Below are positions 45,535 to 54,230 of a stretch of DNA of 64,000 nt, in pieces; the first letter of the stretch is position 1, and each line of letters opens with the position of its first letter. The notes under the pieces are model-generated. The model made no database searches. It saw only the letters and a program-made list of their open reading frames with translations, and had not been told where the DNA came from. Position numbers and translations under genes: made by a program. The DNA is from an uncultured bacterium (GTDB taxonomy: Bacteria > Bacillota > Clostridia > Lachnospirales > Lachnospiraceae): positions 20,888 through 84,887 of the forward strand of contig CAMWLE010000003.1 in the NCBI GenBank assembly GCA_947175015.1, given 5' to 3'.

Positions 45535-45563
45535 TTGACTTGTCTTATGAATAGGACTATAAT
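45535..45563 (+). promoter_or_regulatory. Sigma-A promoter of the aldolase/shell operon
   Basis: TTGACT (45535-45540), 17 nt, TATAAT (45558-45563). Predicted leader of about 220 nt to ATG 45794. One of the strongest promoters in the window by match. Confidence 0.8.
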
Positions 45564-45603
45564 AGTAGGTATGGAATAGGAGCTTTTTCTGGCAGATTGC
45601 TTG

Positions 45604-45643
45604 TGCCGCCCAAAGAGGTAGGCGTTGCCCCCTCTTGGCGGCA
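45604..45643 (+). promoter_or_regulatory. Leader hairpin upstream of the aldolase gene
   Basis: TGCCGCC plus AAGAGG (45604-45618, 2-nt bulge) pair with CCTCTT plus GGCGGCA (45631-45643). A stable stem in the 5' leader with no T-run, so more likely an mRNA-stability or regulatory element than a terminator. A similar TGCCGCC stem recurs before the alcohol dehydrogenase gene (48.8 kb). Confidence 0.55.
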
Positions 45644-45793
45644 TGAGTGGAAGTGTGATAACTGTTCAGCAAGTGCCATGGCTTGGAATACAGGGCATGT
45701 TGCTGAGTAGAAATATAAGATTGCCGAACAATGTGAGTTTCATCACAGGAAAACGGTGACACAACAAAGAATAACAAATCAGGAGGAATCGAA

Positions 45794-46600
45794 ATGCAAA
45801 ACGAGTATGAAATCAAAAAAGAGATTTGCGACATCGGAAAGAGAATCTACAACAGGAATATGGTTGCTGCAAATGACGGCAATATTTCCGTGAAGATCAG
45901 CGATAACGAATTTCTTTGCACACCTACCGGTGTGTCCAAGGGATTTATGACCCCGGAGTATATCTGTAAGGTGGATGCACAGGGCAATGTAATCCAGGCA
46001 AACGGCAATTTTAAGCCTTCCAGCGAGATTAAGATGCATATGAGAGTGTATCAGGAGAGACCTGATGTAAAGAGTGTTGTGCATGCACATCCTGTATATG
46101 CTACCAGCTTTGCAATCGCAGGGATTCCTTTGACACAGCCCATTATGCCGGAAGCAGTGATCGCTCTTGGCTGTGTGCCTATCGCAAAATACGGCAGACC
46201 TTCCACCATGGAGATTCCGGATGCCGTATCTGAGTATGTACAATACTTTGATGCTGTATTGTTGGAGAATCATGGTGCTTTGACCTATTCTGATTCCTTG
46301 TTGAGTGCATATCTGAAGATGGAATCTGTGGAATTTTATGCACAGCTTTTGTATCAGTCAAGACTCTTGGGCGGCCCTAAGGAATTCACGCCTCAGCAGG
46401 TGGAAGATCTCTACGAGATCAGGAGACAGTTTGGCATGAAGGGACGTCATCCTGCAAATCTTTGTCCGAATGCAAAGGAAGGCAAGCCCAGCTGTCATAC
46501 CTGTGGCGGCGGATGCTCCAGCAAGAAAGAAAACGTGCAGGCTTCACCTGAACTGGTAGCAGAGATTACCAAGAAGATTCTTGAGCAATTAGGAAAATGA
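45794..46600 (+). CDS. fucA: Fuculose-1-phosphate aldolase-like class II aldolase with BMC-targeting tail
   Basis: 268 residues; AGGAGG before ATG 45794. Class II aldolase: AANDGNISVKISD, TPTGVSKGFM, VVHAHPVYATSFAIAG (zinc His pair), and LLENHGALTYSDSLL (third His). Predicted to split L-fuculose-1-phosphate (or rhamnulose-1-phosphate) into DHAP and lactaldehyde. After the catalytic domain (~residue 215) comes a Cys-rich linker (PSCHTCGGGCSSKK) and a final amphipathic helix, SPELVAEITKKILEQLGK, the form of an encapsulation peptide. This places lactaldehyde production inside or at the shell, as in GRM5-type fucose/rhamnose compartments of Clostridium phytofermentans. Confidence 0.9.
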   Translation: MQNEYEIKKEICDIGKRIYNRNMVAANDGNISVKISDNEFLCTPTGVSKGFMTPEYICKVDAQGNVIQANGNFKPSSEIKMHMRVYQERPDVKSVVHAHPVYATSFAIAGIPLTQPIMPEAVIALGCVPIAKYGRPSTMEIPDAVSEYVQYFDAVLLENHGALTYSDSLLSAYLKMESVEFYAQLLYQSRLLGGPKEFTPQQVEDLYEIRRQFGMKGRHPANLCPNAKEGKPSCHTCGGGCSSKKENVQASPELVAEITKKILEQLGK

Positions 46601-47301
46601 TGGATAAAAGAGAACTGGAAAACATTGTACGCGAAGTTTTGAGTAGAACAATGGATGAAACCAGGGCCGCCGGGACTTTATTTCCGGAACAGGAATGCAA
46701 AGAGACTATGTTGCATACGCCAGACTTTAGTCAGGTGCAGGCATCGGGTGTTTCTGTATCAAACAATGGCAGAGTAGTCCAGAATGGTGAGGTTTTGTCA
46801 ACAACGCATAGGGGGACAAAGAAAGCCATGGGTACTCTGACCAACGCAAATGGTGGTCTGGTACAGGTATCCATGCCCCTTGCTCTGGCGGTAAAGTTGA
46901 TTGAACAGATTGAGGCAAAAGCGGCGGAGTGGAATATGAGAGTTGTCACCGCTGTGTCAGATGCCTCCGGCAGGCCGGTGGCGGTTCATTGTATGGATGG
47001 TGCCTACATGGGAAGTTTTGATGTGGCATTGAATAAGACTTATACATCTATTGCGTTTCAGATGTCTACCGCAGAGCTTGGAAAATTAAGCCAGCCGGGA
47101 ATGAGCCTTTATGGAATACAGTTCACAAATGAGGGCAGAATTGTCATTTTTGGCGGAGGCGAAGTATTGACGCAGAATGGTGTCATCATAGGCGCGTTGG
47201 GTGTCAGTGGAGGAAGTGCACAGCAGGACACGGAACTGGCGGCTTATGGGAAGAAGATGTTTGAGTCAGAATTAGAACAGGAGGTAATCAAGTGCTTGTA
47301 A
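46597..47301 (+). CDS. GlcG/HbpS-like (PduO C-domain) protein with targeting helix
   Basis: 234 residues; ATG 46597 overlaps the aldolase stop (ATGA), with a second in-frame ATG at 46600. The N-terminus DKRELENIVREVLSRTMDE is an amphipathic helix like BMC encapsulation peptides, followed by a variable linker. Residues ~90-234 are the GlcG/HbpS fold: LALAVKLIEQIEAKAAEWN, VAVHCMDGAYMGSFDVALNK, and IVIFGGGEVLTQNGVIIGALG with SGGSAQQD. The same domain occurs at the C-terminus of PduO, where it binds haem or corrinoid. There is no PduO adenosyltransferase part here, consistent with a B12-free pathway. Role unknown. Confidence 0.8.
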   Translation: MMDKRELENIVREVLSRTMDETRAAGTLFPEQECKETMLHTPDFSQVQASGVSVSNNGRVVQNGEVLSTTHRGTKKAMGTLTNANGGLVQVSMPLALAVKLIEQIEAKAAEWNMRVVTAVSDASGRPVAVHCMDGAYMGSFDVALNKTYTSIAFQMSTAELGKLSQPGMSLYGIQFTNEGRIVIFGGGEVLTQNGVIIGALGVSGGSAQQDTELAAYGKKMFESELEQEVIKCL

Positions 47302-48680
47302 ATGAGAGCCTGGTACAGGATATTGTACAGGAAGTGGTTGCAAAATTGCAGATTGCGGAGCCAGCCGGGAAAATGCATGGTGTATTTACCGATATGAATG
47401 ATGCGATTGCAGCGGCAAAAGCATCACAGGCGATTATTCGTAGAATGTCTCTTGACCAGAGGGAACAGATTATCAGTAATATCCGCAGAAAAACACATGA
47501 AAATGCGGAAGTAATAGCCAGAATGGGCGTAAATGAAACAGGAATGGGCAATGTGGGGCATAAGATTTTAAAACATCATCTTGTAGCCGACAAGACGCCG
47601 GGGACGGAAGACTTAAAGACAACAGCATGGTCCGGAGACAGAGGGTTGACGTTGATTGAGATGGGGCCTTTCGGTGTGATTGGCGCGATTACACCTTGCA
47701 CAAATCCCAGTGAGACAGTTATCTGTAATTCGATTGGAATGATTGCGGCAGGGAATACGGTAGTATTTAATCCCCATCCGCAGGCCATTAAGACTTCTAT
47801 TTTTGCATTGAATATGATCAATGAAGCGTCTCTGGAGGCAGGCGGCCCGGATAATGTGGCTTGTACCGTGGAAAATCCTACCTTAGAGAGCAGTAATATT
47901 ATGATGAAGCATAAGGATATTCCCTTGATTGCGGCTACCGGCGGCCCAGGCGTTGTTACGGCGGTGCTTTCTTCAGGAAAGAGAGGCATTGGTGCAGGCG
48001 CCGGTAATCCGCCGGCAGTGGTGGATGAGACAGCTGATATCAGGAAAGCGGCAGAAGATATTGTAAATGGTTGTACCTTTGACAATAATCTCCCTTGTAT
48101 TGCGGAGAAAGAAATTGTGGCGGTGGACTCCATTGCGGATGAGCTGATGCACTATATGATTTCCGAGCAGGGCTGTTATTTGGCTTCCAAGGAAGAACAG
48201 GACAAGTTGGTAGCGACGGTTCTGACACCAAAGGGATTGAATCGTAAATGTGTGGGCCGTGATGCCAAGACATTGCTGGGAATGATCGGCGTGACAGTAC
48301 CTGATAATATCCGCTGTATTGTATTTGAAGGTGAGAAAGAACATCCTTTGATCGCAGAAGAACTGATGATGCCTATCCTTGGGTTGGTTCGTGCCAAGGA
48401 TATTGATGATGCCATTGAGAAGGCTGTATGGCTGGAGCATGGCAATCGTCATTCCGCACATATTCATTCTAAGAACATAGATAATATCACAAAGTATGCA
48501 AGGGAAATTGATACGGCAATTCTGGTGAAGAATGCACCGTCCTATGCGGCGTTGGGCTTCGGAGGAGAAGGGTATTGTACCTTTACCATTGCCAGCCGTA
48601 CCGGAGAGGGATTGACCAGTGCAAAATCATTTACCAAGAGCAGAAGATGTGTTATGGCGGATAGCCTTTGCATACGGTAA
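47292..48680 (+). CDS. pduP: CoA-acylating propionaldehyde dehydrogenase (PduP-like)
   Basis: 462 residues from GTG 47292 (AGGAGGT at 47279-47285), overlapping the previous gene by 10 bp. N-terminal targeting helix (NESLVQDIVQEVVAKLQIA), then the aldehyde dehydrogenase fold: GPFGVIGAITPCTNPSETV, the Rossmann-type AATGGPGVVTAVLSSGKR, and catalytic Cys269 in FDNNLPCIAEKE. It oxidises propanal to propionyl-CoA with NAD+ inside the shell; PduL then releases CoA. The family size and helix match PduP/EutE enzymes. Confidence 0.93.
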   Translation: MLVNESLVQDIVQEVVAKLQIAEPAGKMHGVFTDMNDAIAAAKASQAIIRRMSLDQREQIISNIRRKTHENAEVIARMGVNETGMGNVGHKILKHHLVADKTPGTEDLKTTAWSGDRGLTLIEMGPFGVIGAITPCTNPSETVICNSIGMIAAGNTVVFNPHPQAIKTSIFALNMINEASLEAGGPDNVACTVENPTLESSNIMMKHKDIPLIAATGGPGVVTAVLSSGKRGIGAGAGNPPAVVDETADIRKAAEDIVNGCTFDNNLPCIAEKEIVAVDSIADELMHYMISEQGCYLASKEEQDKLVATVLTPKGLNRKCVGRDAKTLLGMIGVTVPDNIRCIVFEGEKEHPLIAEELMMPILGLVRAKDIDDAIEKAVWLEHGNRHSAHIHSKNIDNITKYAREIDTAILVKNAPSYAALGFGGEGYCTFTIASRTGEGLTSAKSFTKSRRCVMADSLCIR

Positions 48681-48681
48681 A

Positions 48682-48803
48682 AGTGTGTAAAGAATTTCTA
48701 AGCTGTCAAAGTACGCCAGCTAAGAATTTCCAGGTCTGCACAGCAGAGCTTTTACACACTGAAGAATGCCAAGTGAGCAAGCTCACTTTGTACAGGCATT
48801 CTT
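48682..48803 (+). promoter_or_regulatory. Structured intercistronic element between pduP and adh
   Basis: Two composite stems. (a) AGTGTGTAAA (48682-48691) with TTTACACACT (48751-48760), enclosing TTCTAAGCTG/CAGCTAAGAA with one mismatch. (b) AGAATGCC plus AAGTGAGC (48763-48778) with GCTCACTT plus GGCATTCT (48781-48802), 6-nt bulge. No T-run follows; likely mRNA processing or stability control that sets the relative level of the two dehydrogenases. Confidence 0.6.
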
Positions 48804-48879
48804 TCACGGGTTGTTTGTGCCGCCGTTGGAGGCGGTAATAGAGGATTAAAACTTAAATTCAGAGAGAGGAGAGCAGAAA

Positions 48880-50088
48880 ATGGCTGATACAGCACAGATT
48901 GAGGAGATAGTAAAGCAAGTGTTGGCGAGTATGTCCGGCGGTACAGCGGCAGCTCCGGCAGGGAACAGTGCAGCAGGTAATACCATCCCCAAGACAGCTC
49001 ATGTAGCAATGCTTACAAGTCTGGAACATTTTGATGTAAAAGAGTTCCCCATGCCGGAAGTGGGTGATGACGATATTCTGGTAAAGGTAGAGGGATGCGG
49101 TGTCTGCGGTACGGATGCCCATGAGTTCAAGAGAGATCCCTTTGGTCTGATTCCCGTTGCGCTTGGACATGAGGGCACCGGCGAGATTGTGAAGATGGGA
49201 AAAAATGTCAAAAAGGACAGTGCCGGTAAGGATCTGAAGCTGGGAGATAAAGTGGTTACCTGTATGATATTCAAGGATAACCCGGATATTACCATGTTTG
49301 ATTTGAATAAGCAGAATGTAGGAGGCGCCGATGTATACGGACTTCTTCCGGATGATGACATTCATCTCAATGGATGGTTCTCCGATTACATATTGATTCG
49401 GGGCGGTTCCACGGTATTTAACGTAAGTGATCTTGATCTGTATTCCAGAGTGTTGATTGAGCCCTGTGCAGTGCTGATACATGCTGTGGAAAGAGCTAAG
49501 AGCACAGGAATTCTTCGGTTTAACAGCAGAGTTGTGGTGCAGGGATGCGGTCCTATCGGTTTGATCTGTATTGCAATCCTGCGCACTATGGGAATTAATA
49601 AGATTGTGGCAGTGGATGGAGAGCAGAAGCGTCTTGATTTTGCAAAAGAGCTGGGGGCTTCTGATGGTGTGAATTTTAAGGATCACAAGGGCATTGAAGC
49701 ATTGACCGCAGCGGTTGAAGAAAAGTGTGAAGGACATTTGGCAGATTTCGCATTCCAGTGTACCGGTTCACCGGCAGGACATTCCAATATTTATAAGTTC
49801 ATCCGCAACGGCGGTGGACTTTGCGAACTGGGATTCTTTATCAATGGCGGTGATGCAACGATTAATCCGCACTTTGATATTTGTTCTAAGGAAATTACCA
49901 CTGTAGGTTCCTGGGTATATACGCTGAGAGACTATGCGACCACCTTTGATTTCCTTAAGAGTGCAAAGAAGATTGGTCTGCCCATGGATAAGCTGATTAC
50001 ACATACTTATTCTTTAGAGGAAATCAATGAGGCGTTGAAGACAAATCTGGCTATGACAGGACTTAAGATTGCGATCATCAACAAGTAA
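48880..50088 (+). CDS. Zinc-dependent medium-chain alcohol dehydrogenase with targeting helix
   Basis: 402 residues; GAGAGGAGAG before ATG 48880. N-terminal encapsulation-type helix TAQIEEIVKQVLASM and a Gly/Ala linker, then the MDR fold: CGVCGTDAHEF (catalytic zinc), GHEGTGEIV, and a Rossmann motif VVQGCGPIGLICIAI. The four-Cys structural zinc lobe of typical ADHs is not evident. Reduces propanal to propanol (and perhaps lactaldehyde to propanediol) while regenerating NAD+ in the lumen. It replaces the iron-type PduQ of the B12-dependent pdu locus, as in GRM5-type loci. Confidence 0.85.
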   Translation: MADTAQIEEIVKQVLASMSGGTAAAPAGNSAAGNTIPKTAHVAMLTSLEHFDVKEFPMPEVGDDDILVKVEGCGVCGTDAHEFKRDPFGLIPVALGHEGTGEIVKMGKNVKKDSAGKDLKLGDKVVTCMIFKDNPDITMFDLNKQNVGGADVYGLLPDDDIHLNGWFSDYILIRGGSTVFNVSDLDLYSRVLIEPCAVLIHAVERAKSTGILRFNSRVVVQGCGPIGLICIAILRTMGINKIVAVDGEQKRLDFAKELGASDGVNFKDHKGIEALTAAVEEKCEGHLADFAFQCTGSPAGHSNIYKFIRNGGGLCELGFFINGGDATINPHFDICSKEITTVGSWVYTLRDYATTFDFLKSAKKIGLPMDKLITHTYSLEEINEALKTNLAMTGLKIAIINK

Positions 50089-50125
50089 GGGTTGGCAGTT
50101 GACTGAGAAAAAGAGGAAATAATCT

Positions 50126-50449
50126 ATGGAAGCTAGGGAAGAAGCAGTAGGACTGTTGGAGGTATACGGGCTGACCTGCGCATTCCTTGCAGCCGACGCA
50201 GGCTGTAAGGCAGCCGATGTCAGGCTGGAGACCTTTGACAAAAATAAACCCGCGAATGCAGATGCGCTGCCGGTACCTTTGTTGGTGACAGTTAAATTCC
50301 GCGGGAGTGTGGCCGCAGTGGAGGCTGCCATGGAGGCTGGTGAGGAAATGGCAAAATCCCTTACCGGTGTGGTACAAAGGCATATTATTGCAAGACCTAC
50401 CGGGGACACGGAAAAAATGTTGAAGTTGAATGCTTTTGATAAAAATTGA
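50126..50449 (+). CDS. BMC-H shell protein (longer loop)
   Basis: 107 residues; AGAGGAAA before ATG 50126. BMC fold with AVGLLEVYGLTCAFLAADAG at the start and RHIIARPTGDTEKML at the end. It has about 10 extra residues (FDKNKPANADALPVP) between the second helix and the pore strand compared with PduA, and the usual KIGSG pore loop is not recognisable. So it is a divergent hexamer former, possibly with another pore or a minor role. First of three shell genes in a row. Confidence 0.88.
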   Translation: MEAREEAVGLLEVYGLTCAFLAADAGCKAADVRLETFDKNKPANADALPVPLLVTVKFRGSVAAVEAAMEAGEEMAKSLTGVVQRHIIARPTGDTEKMLKLNAFDKN

Positions 50450-50477
50450 TCAGATGGTGATGTGAAAGGAGAATATT

Positions 50478-50753
50478 ATGGCACAGGAAGCATTGGGAAT
50501 GGTAGAAACAAGAGGATTGACAGCAGCCATTGAAGCGGCTGATGCAATGACTAAGTCCGCAGAGGTAACTCTGGTAGGAACGGAAAAAATCGGTTCCGGA
50601 CTGGTAACTGTGATGGTACGCGGTGATGTAGGGGCTGTGAAAGCTTCTGTGGAGAGTGGTTCTGCTGCAGCAAGCAGATTAGGTGAACTGGTAGCTGCAC
50701 ATGTGATTCCGAGACCTCATACCGATGTGGAGAAGATTTTACCTAAGATTTGA
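50478..50753 (+). CDS. BMC-H shell protein, PduA-like
   Basis: 91 residues, the classic hexamer-forming length; AAAGGAGAA before ATG 50478. [20 protein letters not shown], then the pore segment [20 protein letters not shown] with the KIGSG loop, and [15 protein letters not shown]. The pore loop is the PduA/PduJ form, permissive for 1,2-propanediol, and fits the proposed substrate. A second, nearly identical paralogue lies at 51337. Confidence 0.95.
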   Translation: MAQEALGMVETRGLTAAIEAADAMTKSAEVTLVGTEKIGSGLVTVMVRGDVGAVKASVESGSAAASRLGELVAAHVIPRPHTDVEKILPKI

Positions 50754-50807
50754 GAACAGGAAAGGTTACTGTTTCACGGTAACTGACATAAGTAAAGGAG
50801 CCGATCA

Positions 50808-51146
50808 ATGGGCAATACATCATTAGGCTTTATCGAAATTTCAGGTGTGGTGGCAGCGGTGGATGCACTGGATATCATGTGCAAAACATCCGGTGTGGAA
50901 CTGGCTACCTGGGAAAGAAAACTGGGCGGACGGCTTGTTACCATTGTAATCAAAGGTGATGTGGCTTCTGTCACGGAGGCTGTGGCGACGGCGGCAGAAA
51001 AGGCCATCAAAAAGCCGGTGGCAAAAGGTGTCATTGCAAATCCCCATAGTGAGATTATGAAACTGGTGGAGTTAAGTGCCAGCAGGTTTATGAGCAAAGC
51101 AGCGGAGGAGAGTACGCTTGATGCCCAGACGATTCAGGAAGTGTAA
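50808..51146 (+). CDS. BMC-H shell protein with C-terminal extension
   Basis: 112 residues; AAAGGAG before ATG 50808. LGFIEISGVVAAVDALDIM at the start, pore strand region RKLGGRLVTIVIKGDVAS, then ANPHSEIMKLVEL and ~22 extra residues (KAAEESTLDAQTIQEV). The pore loop KLGGR differs from the PduA-like paralogues, suggesting a different gate. The extension lacks Cys, so it is not the Fe-S form of PduK. Middle one of three shell genes. Confidence 0.9.
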   Translation: MGNTSLGFIEISGVVAAVDALDIMCKTSGVELATWERKLGGRLVTIVIKGDVASVTEAVATAAEKAIKKPVAKGVIANPHSEIMKLVELSASRFMSKAAEESTLDAQTIQEV

Positions 51147-51336
51147 CAGATAAACAACAAATTGCCGTACAAGGCAAAAAACTGTATAACAGCATCCGGT
51201 CGGATGCGGAACTAAAAACAGTCTCGGAACGGAAGGCCCCGGGAGAATTTTCAGAAGCTTCCTTTGCTGCTGAAAATTGCTCCCTGTACATGGGGCCAGG
51301 AGAGTAGAGACGGAACTAATATTAGGAGGAAAAGAA
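51147..51336 (+). promoter_or_regulatory. Two hairpins in a shell-gene gap
   Basis: GCATCCG (51192-51198) pairs with CGGATGC (51201-51207), and AATTTTCAG (51246-51254) with CTGAAAATT (51270-51278). Neither is followed by a T-run; they probably mark mRNA ends or stability elements within the operon. Confidence 0.5.
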
Positions 51337-51618
51337 ATGGCACAGGAAGCATTGGGAATGGTGGAAACAAGAGGTTTGGTGGCGGCAATCGAGGCAGCAG
51401 ATGCTATGTGCAAAGCAGCAAATGTTGCGCTGGTTGGCACAGAGAAGATTGGTTCCGGATTGGTAACTGTTATGGTACGTGGTGATGTGGGCGCAGTGAA
51501 GTCTTCCGTAGAGGCCGGCGCATCCAGCGCATCCAAGCTGGGTGAACTGGTGGCTACCCATGTAATCCCTCGTCCTCATACAGACGTTGAGATGATTCTT
51601 CCCAAGGTAAAAGAGTGA
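51337..51618 (+). CDS. BMC-H shell protein, PduA-like paralogue
   Basis: 93 residues from ATG 51337 (AGGAGGAAAAG upstream); an upstream frame to 51277 is untranslated leader. Very similar to the protein at 50478 (same [11 protein letters not shown] start, KIGSG pore and [11 protein letters not shown] end), with Ala/Ser changes on the surface such as [13 protein letters not shown]. Two copies probably raise shell dosage or make mixed hexamers, as with PduA/PduJ. Confidence 0.95.
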   Translation: MAQEALGMVETRGLVAAIEAADAMCKAANVALVGTEKIGSGLVTVMVRGDVGAVKSSVEAGASSASKLGELVATHVIPRPHTDVEMILPKVKE

Positions 51619-51742
51619 GAAACTGATCATTTACAATTTACTCCACGGCTGTTGCTGCCGGAAGATATAAAAGGAACGGAAGGCTGACAAGGCTGTGGAG
51701 TGGTTGCAGTTCTGATTTCATCATGCAGACCGGAGGGAAGAC

Positions 51743-52387
51743 ATGGAACAGCAGACAGTTGAATTAATTACACAGATGGTACTTCAGACCATCAACAGGA
51801 TGGAAGAAAAGAGCAATGGCTATCAGGTACCGGTTGGAGTATCTGCCAGGCATATCCATTTGACACAGGAGCATGTGGAAGCATTGTTCGGAGAAGGCTA
51901 TCAGCTTACAAAGAAAAAAGATCTCATGGGTGGGCAGTATGCCTGCAACGAAACTGTTACCATAGTAGGGCTGAAGCTGCGTGCTATTGAAAATGTGCGA
52001 GTTCTCGGACCGGTCAGAAAGGCTTCACAAGTGGAAATATCCGCAACAGATGCTATGAAGCTGGGAATTGCGGCGCCTGTCAGGGAATCCGGTAATATTG
52101 CCGGAAGTGCACCCATAGCGGTAGTAGGACCGAAGGGTGTTCTCTATCTGAAGGAAGGCTGTATTATTGCAATGCGTCATATACATATGTCACCTGCAGA
52201 TGCTATGGCGGCAGGTGTGAAAGACGGCGATATCGTATCCGTGAAAGCGGATAATGAGAGAGGCACCATTTTCAATCAGGTGAAGATTCGTGTCAATGAC
52301 AGTTTTACACTGGAAATGCACATTGATACGGATGAAGCAAATGCCAGCAAGATCAAAACTGGTGATAAGGTGACAATTATCAAATAG
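51743..52387 (+). CDS. pduL: Phosphate propanoyltransferase
   Basis: 214 residues; CGGAGGGAAG before ATG 51743. Two-barrel PduL fold with both zinc-binding motifs, VGVSARHIHLTQEHVE and IIAMRHIHMSPADAM. N-terminal helix VELITQMVLQTINRM serves as the targeting peptide. It converts propionyl-CoA and phosphate to propionyl phosphate and CoA, recycling CoA inside the compartment. A cytosolic kinase would then make ATP; none is in this window. Confidence 0.95.
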   Translation: MEQQTVELITQMVLQTINRMEEKSNGYQVPVGVSARHIHLTQEHVEALFGEGYQLTKKKDLMGGQYACNETVTIVGLKLRAIENVRVLGPVRKASQVEISATDAMKLGIAAPVRESGNIAGSAPIAVVGPKGVLYLKEGCIIAMRHIHMSPADAMAAGVKDGDIVSVKADNERGTIFNQVKIRVNDSFTLEMHIDTDEANASKIKTGDKVTIIK

Positions 52388-52541
52388 TTTGGAGAGAGCA
52401 GGAGAGTTGTAATATTGTGATGGGTATCATGTCGCTCTTGGTGGTTGAATTCTAATGTAAAACAAATACATATCATCAGAATGGATGCCGCTGAGAGTGG
52501 CAGGTCTGTCACTGCTGTTCTACCTGATAGGAGAAGGTGCC

Positions 52542-52787
52542 ATGATTGTAGGGAAGGTAATAGGAAGTATTGTTTCTACACGTAAGTGTGAAAATTTGAT
52601 TGGAAATAAGTTCATGATTATTGAACCGTTAGAAGAGATGGCGGGCAATGCTGCACAATTTGTTGCAATAGACAATATTGGGGCAGGTATCGGCGAAACG
52701 GTGCTGGTGGCAACGGGAAGCGCGGCGCGAGTGGGCATGGAAGGAGCGCCTGTGGATGCTGCGATTGTCGGGATTGTTGATGAGTGA
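52542..52787 (+). CDS. BMC vertex protein, EutN/CcmL-like
   Basis: 81 residues from ATG 52542 (AGGAGAAGG upstream); the frame extends to 52485 with a hydrophobic leader that does not belong to the family. Begins MIVGKVIGSIVSTRKCENL, with FMIIEP, AIDNIGAGIGETVLVATGSA and DAAIVGIVDE, the classic Pfam00936-independent pentamer fold (EutN_CcmL). Pentamers cap the vertices of the polyhedral shell and are essential for closure. One copy is present. Confidence 0.93.
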   Translation: MIVGKVIGSIVSTRKCENLIGNKFMIIEPLEEMAGNAAQFVAIDNIGAGIGETVLVATGSAARVGMEGAPVDAAIVGIVDE

Positions 52788-52878
52788 TTTAAGTTCATTG
52801 GATACAGGAGAATGAGTGGAATTCAATTAGAAAGAACATTTCATATAAGAAAGGTATTTCATGAAAAAGGAGTGTTTC

Positions 52879-54222
52879 ATGGAGATTCAGACTTTAAAGC
52901 AGATTTTGCAGGAAAATGGAATTGTTGGTGCTGGCGGCGCAGGATTTCCCACTTATGCCAAGCTGGATGAGCGGGCAGAAATTATTTTGATGAATTGTGC
53001 GGAATGTGAACCATTGCTGAAACTTCACAGACAGCTATTGGAACAGCATGCGGATGAGATTTTGAAGGCCTTTGATATGATTGCCGGGGCAGTAGGGGCA
53101 AAAGAGGCTGTTATCGGAATTAAAAGAGAATATAAAGCGACATTAAAAGCTATAGATAGATATATTGATTCCTATCCTCATATGCGAGTGCAGTTATTGG
53201 ACAGTGCATATCCTATGGGGGATGAGGTGGTGCTTATCTATGAAGCAACAGGAAGAGTGATTCGTCCGGGAGGACTTCCCATTGAGGAAGGCGTGGCGGT
53301 GTTCAATGTGGAGACAGTCTACAATGTATACCGCGCCATGGAACAGAATACACCTGTGGTAGATAAGTTGGTGTCCGTGGTAGGTGAGGTAGAGCATCCT
53401 GTTACGGTGCGGGTACCGATTGGCGCGGCAATCAAAGATGTCATTGCCTATGCAGGAGAGGTTACGGTGAAACATCCGGTTTATCTGATTGGCGGTCCTA
53501 TGATGGGGAATTTGGCGGATGAAACGGCACTGGTAACGAAAACGACCAATGCGGTGATTGTATTGGACCGTTCCCATACTTTGGTGCAGCGTAAGAACAG
53601 GAATACCGCCATTGACCTGAAACGTGCGGCCTCTTCCTGTTGTCAGTGCGAGACATGTACAAATCTCTGTCCAAGACATGCGTTGGGGCATCCTATTGAA
53701 CCTCATAAGTTTATGCGCAGTGCTGCAAATAAAGATTTTCAGGACACAAATGTATTTTTGAATACATTATTTTGCAGTTCCTGCGGATTGTGTGAGAATT
53801 TTTCCTGTCCCCAGGGGCTTGCACCCAGAAGTTTGATTGCGGAGTATAAATTGGGATTGCGCAAAGCAGGAGTAAAACCGCCGGCAGATGTAGTGCCTGC
53901 CCCGGTAAAAGAGAGTAGAGCATACCGCAAGGTGCCGGAAGAAAGACTGGAAGCAAGGCTTGGGCTGGCGAAATATGATGTGGATGCGCCTTTACAGTCT
54001 GATGATTATTGGATGGAAGAGCACTTCATTCATAAAGTCAGGATATTGCTTAGTCAGCATATTGGTGCGCCTGCGGTGGCATCTGTGGGAAAAGGTGATT
54101 CGGTCAGAGTGGGTGATTGCATAGCAAAGCCTGGAAACGGATTGAGTGTAGGAATCCATGCTTCCCTGGAAGGTATTGTACAGGAAGTGACCGATAAATA
54201 TATTACGATTGCAGAAAGGTAG
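52879..54222 (+). CDS. pduS: RnfC/PduS-like Fe-S electron-transfer protein
   Basis: 447 residues from ATG 52879 with AAAGGAG 7 nt upstream; ATG 52861 is an alternative with AAGAAAGG. Order: NADH- and FMN-binding RnfC_N-type domain (NGIVGAGGAGFPTYAKL, IRPGGLPIEEGVAVFN, VYLIGGPMMG), a SLBB-like part, then two 4Fe-4S motifs, CCQCETCTNLCPRHALGHP and CSSCGLCENFSCPQGLAP, and a C-terminal barrel. In the pdu system PduS reduces cobalamin and passes electrons through the shell with PduT. Here, with no B12, it more likely vents or supplies electrons to NAD or the activase. Confidence 0.9.
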   Translation: MEIQTLKQILQENGIVGAGGAGFPTYAKLDERAEIILMNCAECEPLLKLHRQLLEQHADEILKAFDMIAGAVGAKEAVIGIKREYKATLKAIDRYIDSYPHMRVQLLDSAYPMGDEVVLIYEATGRVIRPGGLPIEEGVAVFNVETVYNVYRAMEQNTPVVDKLVSVVGEVEHPVTVRVPIGAAIKDVIAYAGEVTVKHPVYLIGGPMMGNLADETALVTKTTNAVIVLDRSHTLVQRKNRNTAIDLKRAASSCCQCETCTNLCPRHALGHPIEPHKFMRSAANKDFQDTNVFLNTLFCSSCGLCENFSCPQGLAPRSLIAEYKLGLRKAGVKPPADVVPAPVKESRAYRKVPEERLEARLGLAKYDVDAPLQSDDYWMEEHFIHKVRILLSQHIGAPAVASVGKGDSVRVGDCIAKPGNGLSVGIHASLEGIVQEVTDKYITIAER

Positions 54223-54230
54223 GGAGCTCC

